A stretch of DNA of 64,000 nt from Hoylesella loescheii (GTDB lineage: Bacteria; Bacteroidota; Bacteroidia; Bacteroidales; Bacteroidaceae), in NCBI GenBank assembly GCA_021531755.1, contig JADYUK010000012.1, positions 25,438 to 89,437 of the forward strand, written 5' to 3'. How positions within the stretch are numbered: position 1 is the first letter of the stretch; the number at the start of each line of letters is the position of its first letter. Below are positions 63,071 through 64,000 of the stretch, piece by piece. The position numbers and the translations under genes were made by a program. The notes under the pieces were generated by a model. It searched no databases. It worked only from the letters and a program-made list of their open reading frames with translations, and was not told the DNA's origin.

Positions 63071-63269
63071 AAGGGATAGATATGAATCAACAAACAAGGA
63101 TTCAGATTGGAGCGTTAAGAGCTTGCCTCTTATAAGACCCAAGCGGAAGCCTGACAACAGGGGCTCTGCCCCCCCGCATACTCTTCAAGGGGTTTATCTT
63201 GGTTTTTGTGATTCGTAACTGGCACAGCGTTTTGCTGGTAACCCAACAAATCAACGTCTTTTTTTCAGA

Positions 63270-63644
63270 ATGAGAATAATAACAAATCCGATCGCAGTTG
63301 TATCGCTAATTGTACAGTTCGCATATTCTGCATTGAATATATTGAGCCTGAATAGTCCGGTTACGCTAAATGAGATATTGTATAATGATCTCCTAATTGT
63401 GGCTTTACCGTGTTCAGACATAATAGTGGTAATTTTCCTGCTATTGTATAACTTCAACTATAAATTCCTCAGGAATAGAATTATAAATGTATTCTTTCTC
63501 GTTATTGGGATTCTTGCATTATACATACATGCGTTTCAATTGTTTGTCTTAAACGATCTAATATTGATATCTATCGTATTATCGCTTATTGACAGCATTG
63601 TTATAGTTTGGACAATTAAGAACATCCGTTCTAAACAAAAATGA
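63270..63644 (+). CDS. Small integral membrane protein
   Basis: A 124-residue, very hydrophobic protein with four likely membrane segments (ITNPIAVVSLIVQFAYSALN, LLIVALPCSDIIVVIFLLLY, IINVFFLVIGILALYIHAFQ and DLILISIVLSLIDSIVIVWT) and a basic end IRSKQK. No family is recognised. It closes the AT-rich toxin-region genes and might be a membrane-type immunity protein. The about 200 bases before it hold only a GC-rich patch near 63150. Confidence 0.6.
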   Translation: MRIITNPIAVVSLIVQFAYSALNILSLNSPVTLNEILYNDLLIVALPCSDIIVVIFLLLYNFNYKFLRNRIINVFFLVIGILALYIHAFQLFVLNDLILISIVLSLIDSIVIVWTIKNIRSKQK

Positions 63645-63664
63645 GCCTGTTACAAAAAAAAGTT

Positions 63665-63700
63665 GGTTCATCCGACATCTCGAGTGATGAACCCTAATTT
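63665..63700 (+). terminator. Possible terminator after the small membrane protein
   Basis: GGTTCATC (63665-63672) and GATGAACC (63686-63693) form an 8-bp stem with a 13-base loop, followed by CTAATTTTAT. Confidence 0.5.
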
Positions 63701-63735
63701 TATATAAAGAGAACACGCAAATGAAAAAGAACATC

Positions 63736-63830
63736 GGCGCAACCGACAAACCCTGTGCAGGTTGCCCTTCCAGGGCGTCGCAGCTCACACGGTTAGGTCA
63801 CCGCTCTCCACAGGGCTTGTCGGTTGTGCC
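63736..63830. repeat. Long imperfect inverted repeat (first of two)
   Basis: 22-base arms at 63736-63757 (GGCGCAACCGACAAACCCTG..) and 63809-63830 match in 20 of 22 positions around a 51-base GC-rich loop. Confidence 0.75.
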
Positions 63831-63840
63831 AATAAAACAG

Positions 63841-63908
63841 TTCGACCTGTACGGTTGAAATCAGGCTTAGCCAATGGTTACTTGCCGATTTCAAACGTAC
63901 AGGTCGAA
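63841..63908. repeat. Long imperfect inverted repeat (second of two)
   Basis: 22-base arms at 63841-63862 (TTCGACCTGTACGG..) and 63887-63908 match in 21 of 22 positions around a 24-base loop. It lies directly before the IS-like end. Confidence 0.78.
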
Positions 63909-63941
63909 ACAGATTTACCATGATTTATTTTACTGTCCGGT

Positions 63942-64000
63942 AAAACTTTATGATAAGTTGCGATTCTTTTACCGGACAGCCAATATATTGTTAGAAGACA
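63942..64000. mobile_element. IS-like terminal inverted repeats at the window edge
   Basis: CTGTCCGGTAAAA (from about 63943) and its complement TTTTACCGGACAG (from about 63967) face each other across about 11-12 bases. The same 13-mer core is at 17389. The window ends before any transposase could be seen, so this may be the tip of an IS or a small non-autonomous element. Confidence 0.5.

Noticed and set aside
63736..63908. Integron attC sites
   Set aside because: Arms and loops are roughly of the right size, but I see no conserved attC core sites and no integrase; kept only as inverted repeats.
1..64000. tRNA or rRNA genes
   Set aside because: No cloverleaf-like gene with a TTCGANNC loop in context, nor rRNA segments, were recognised anywhere in the window.

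Overview
ORGANISM. The window looks like a chromosome of the order Bacteroidales, most likely Prevotellaceae. The evidence is a SusC/SusD pair, SufC/SufD, S46 and S41 peptidases, a WbqC-like protein, ParE, and many promoters of the Bacteroidetes type (TAnnTTTG as the -7 box, TTTG or TTG about 20 bases upstream). Most of the window is GC-rich and uses ATA (Ile), ACA (Thr) and CGC (Arg) codons heavily. Two stretches are plainly AT-rich and look acquired: about 25.87-30.81 kb and about 59.6-63.7 kb. I saw no tRNA, rRNA, CRISPR array or intact transposase.

LAYOUT. 0-3 kb (minus): dut, a TPR protein and a DUF4292-like lipoprotein. 3-4.4 kb (plus): dgt, divergent from dut. 4.6-7.5 kb (minus): a GH43-like protein and a GH51 arabinofuranosidase. 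8.3-9.7 kb: glutamate dehydrogenase. 10-15.5 kb (plus, one probable operon): DEAD-box helicase, LOG-family hydrolase, thioesterase, dprA, dus. 15.7-17.4 kb (minus): a PatB/MalY aminotransferase behind a beheaded transsulfuration gene and an IS-like end. 17.4-19.2 kb: a second GH43. 19.5-21.7 kb: sufCD without sufB. 22-26 kb (minus): AraC regulator, WbqC-like protein, M48-like protein lacking a zinc ligand. 25.9-30.8 kb: a McrBC type IV restriction cassette bounded by 14-bp inverted repeats. 30.9-34.3 kb (minus): lepB, dapB, an esterase. 35.1-39.4 kb (plus): topA-aroK-argB-ECF sigma. 39.8-45.5 kb (minus): susC/susD-like pair. 46.2-53.6 kb (minus): S46 peptidase, S41 peptidase, parE, methyltransferase. 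53.7-55.8 kb (plus): ruvB, coaD, ybeY. 56.2 kb: an anti-sigma-like protein. 57.3-59.2 kb: DUF2207 protein. 59.6-63.7 kb: a run of small AT-rich genes around a broken Rhs toxin fragment. The last 60 bases carry an IS-like terminal repeat.

HOW IT FITS TOGETHER. GH51, two GH43 proteins, the esterase and the SusCD pair suggest use of arabinose- and xylose-containing plant polysaccharides, but they are scattered rather than forming one locus. dut and dgt adjust the nucleotide pool from one divergent promoter region. The McrBC cassette is the clearest accessory system: its McrB has a reader-like domain inserted inside the GTPase, it is AT-rich, and the inverted repeats lie exactly where base composition changes, one of them just beyond a truncated upstream gene. 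The 3' AT-rich region looks like an orphan polymorphic-toxin/immunity bank under decay. Intergenic spaces hold several short tandem arrays, with periods of 22, 29 and 66 bp.
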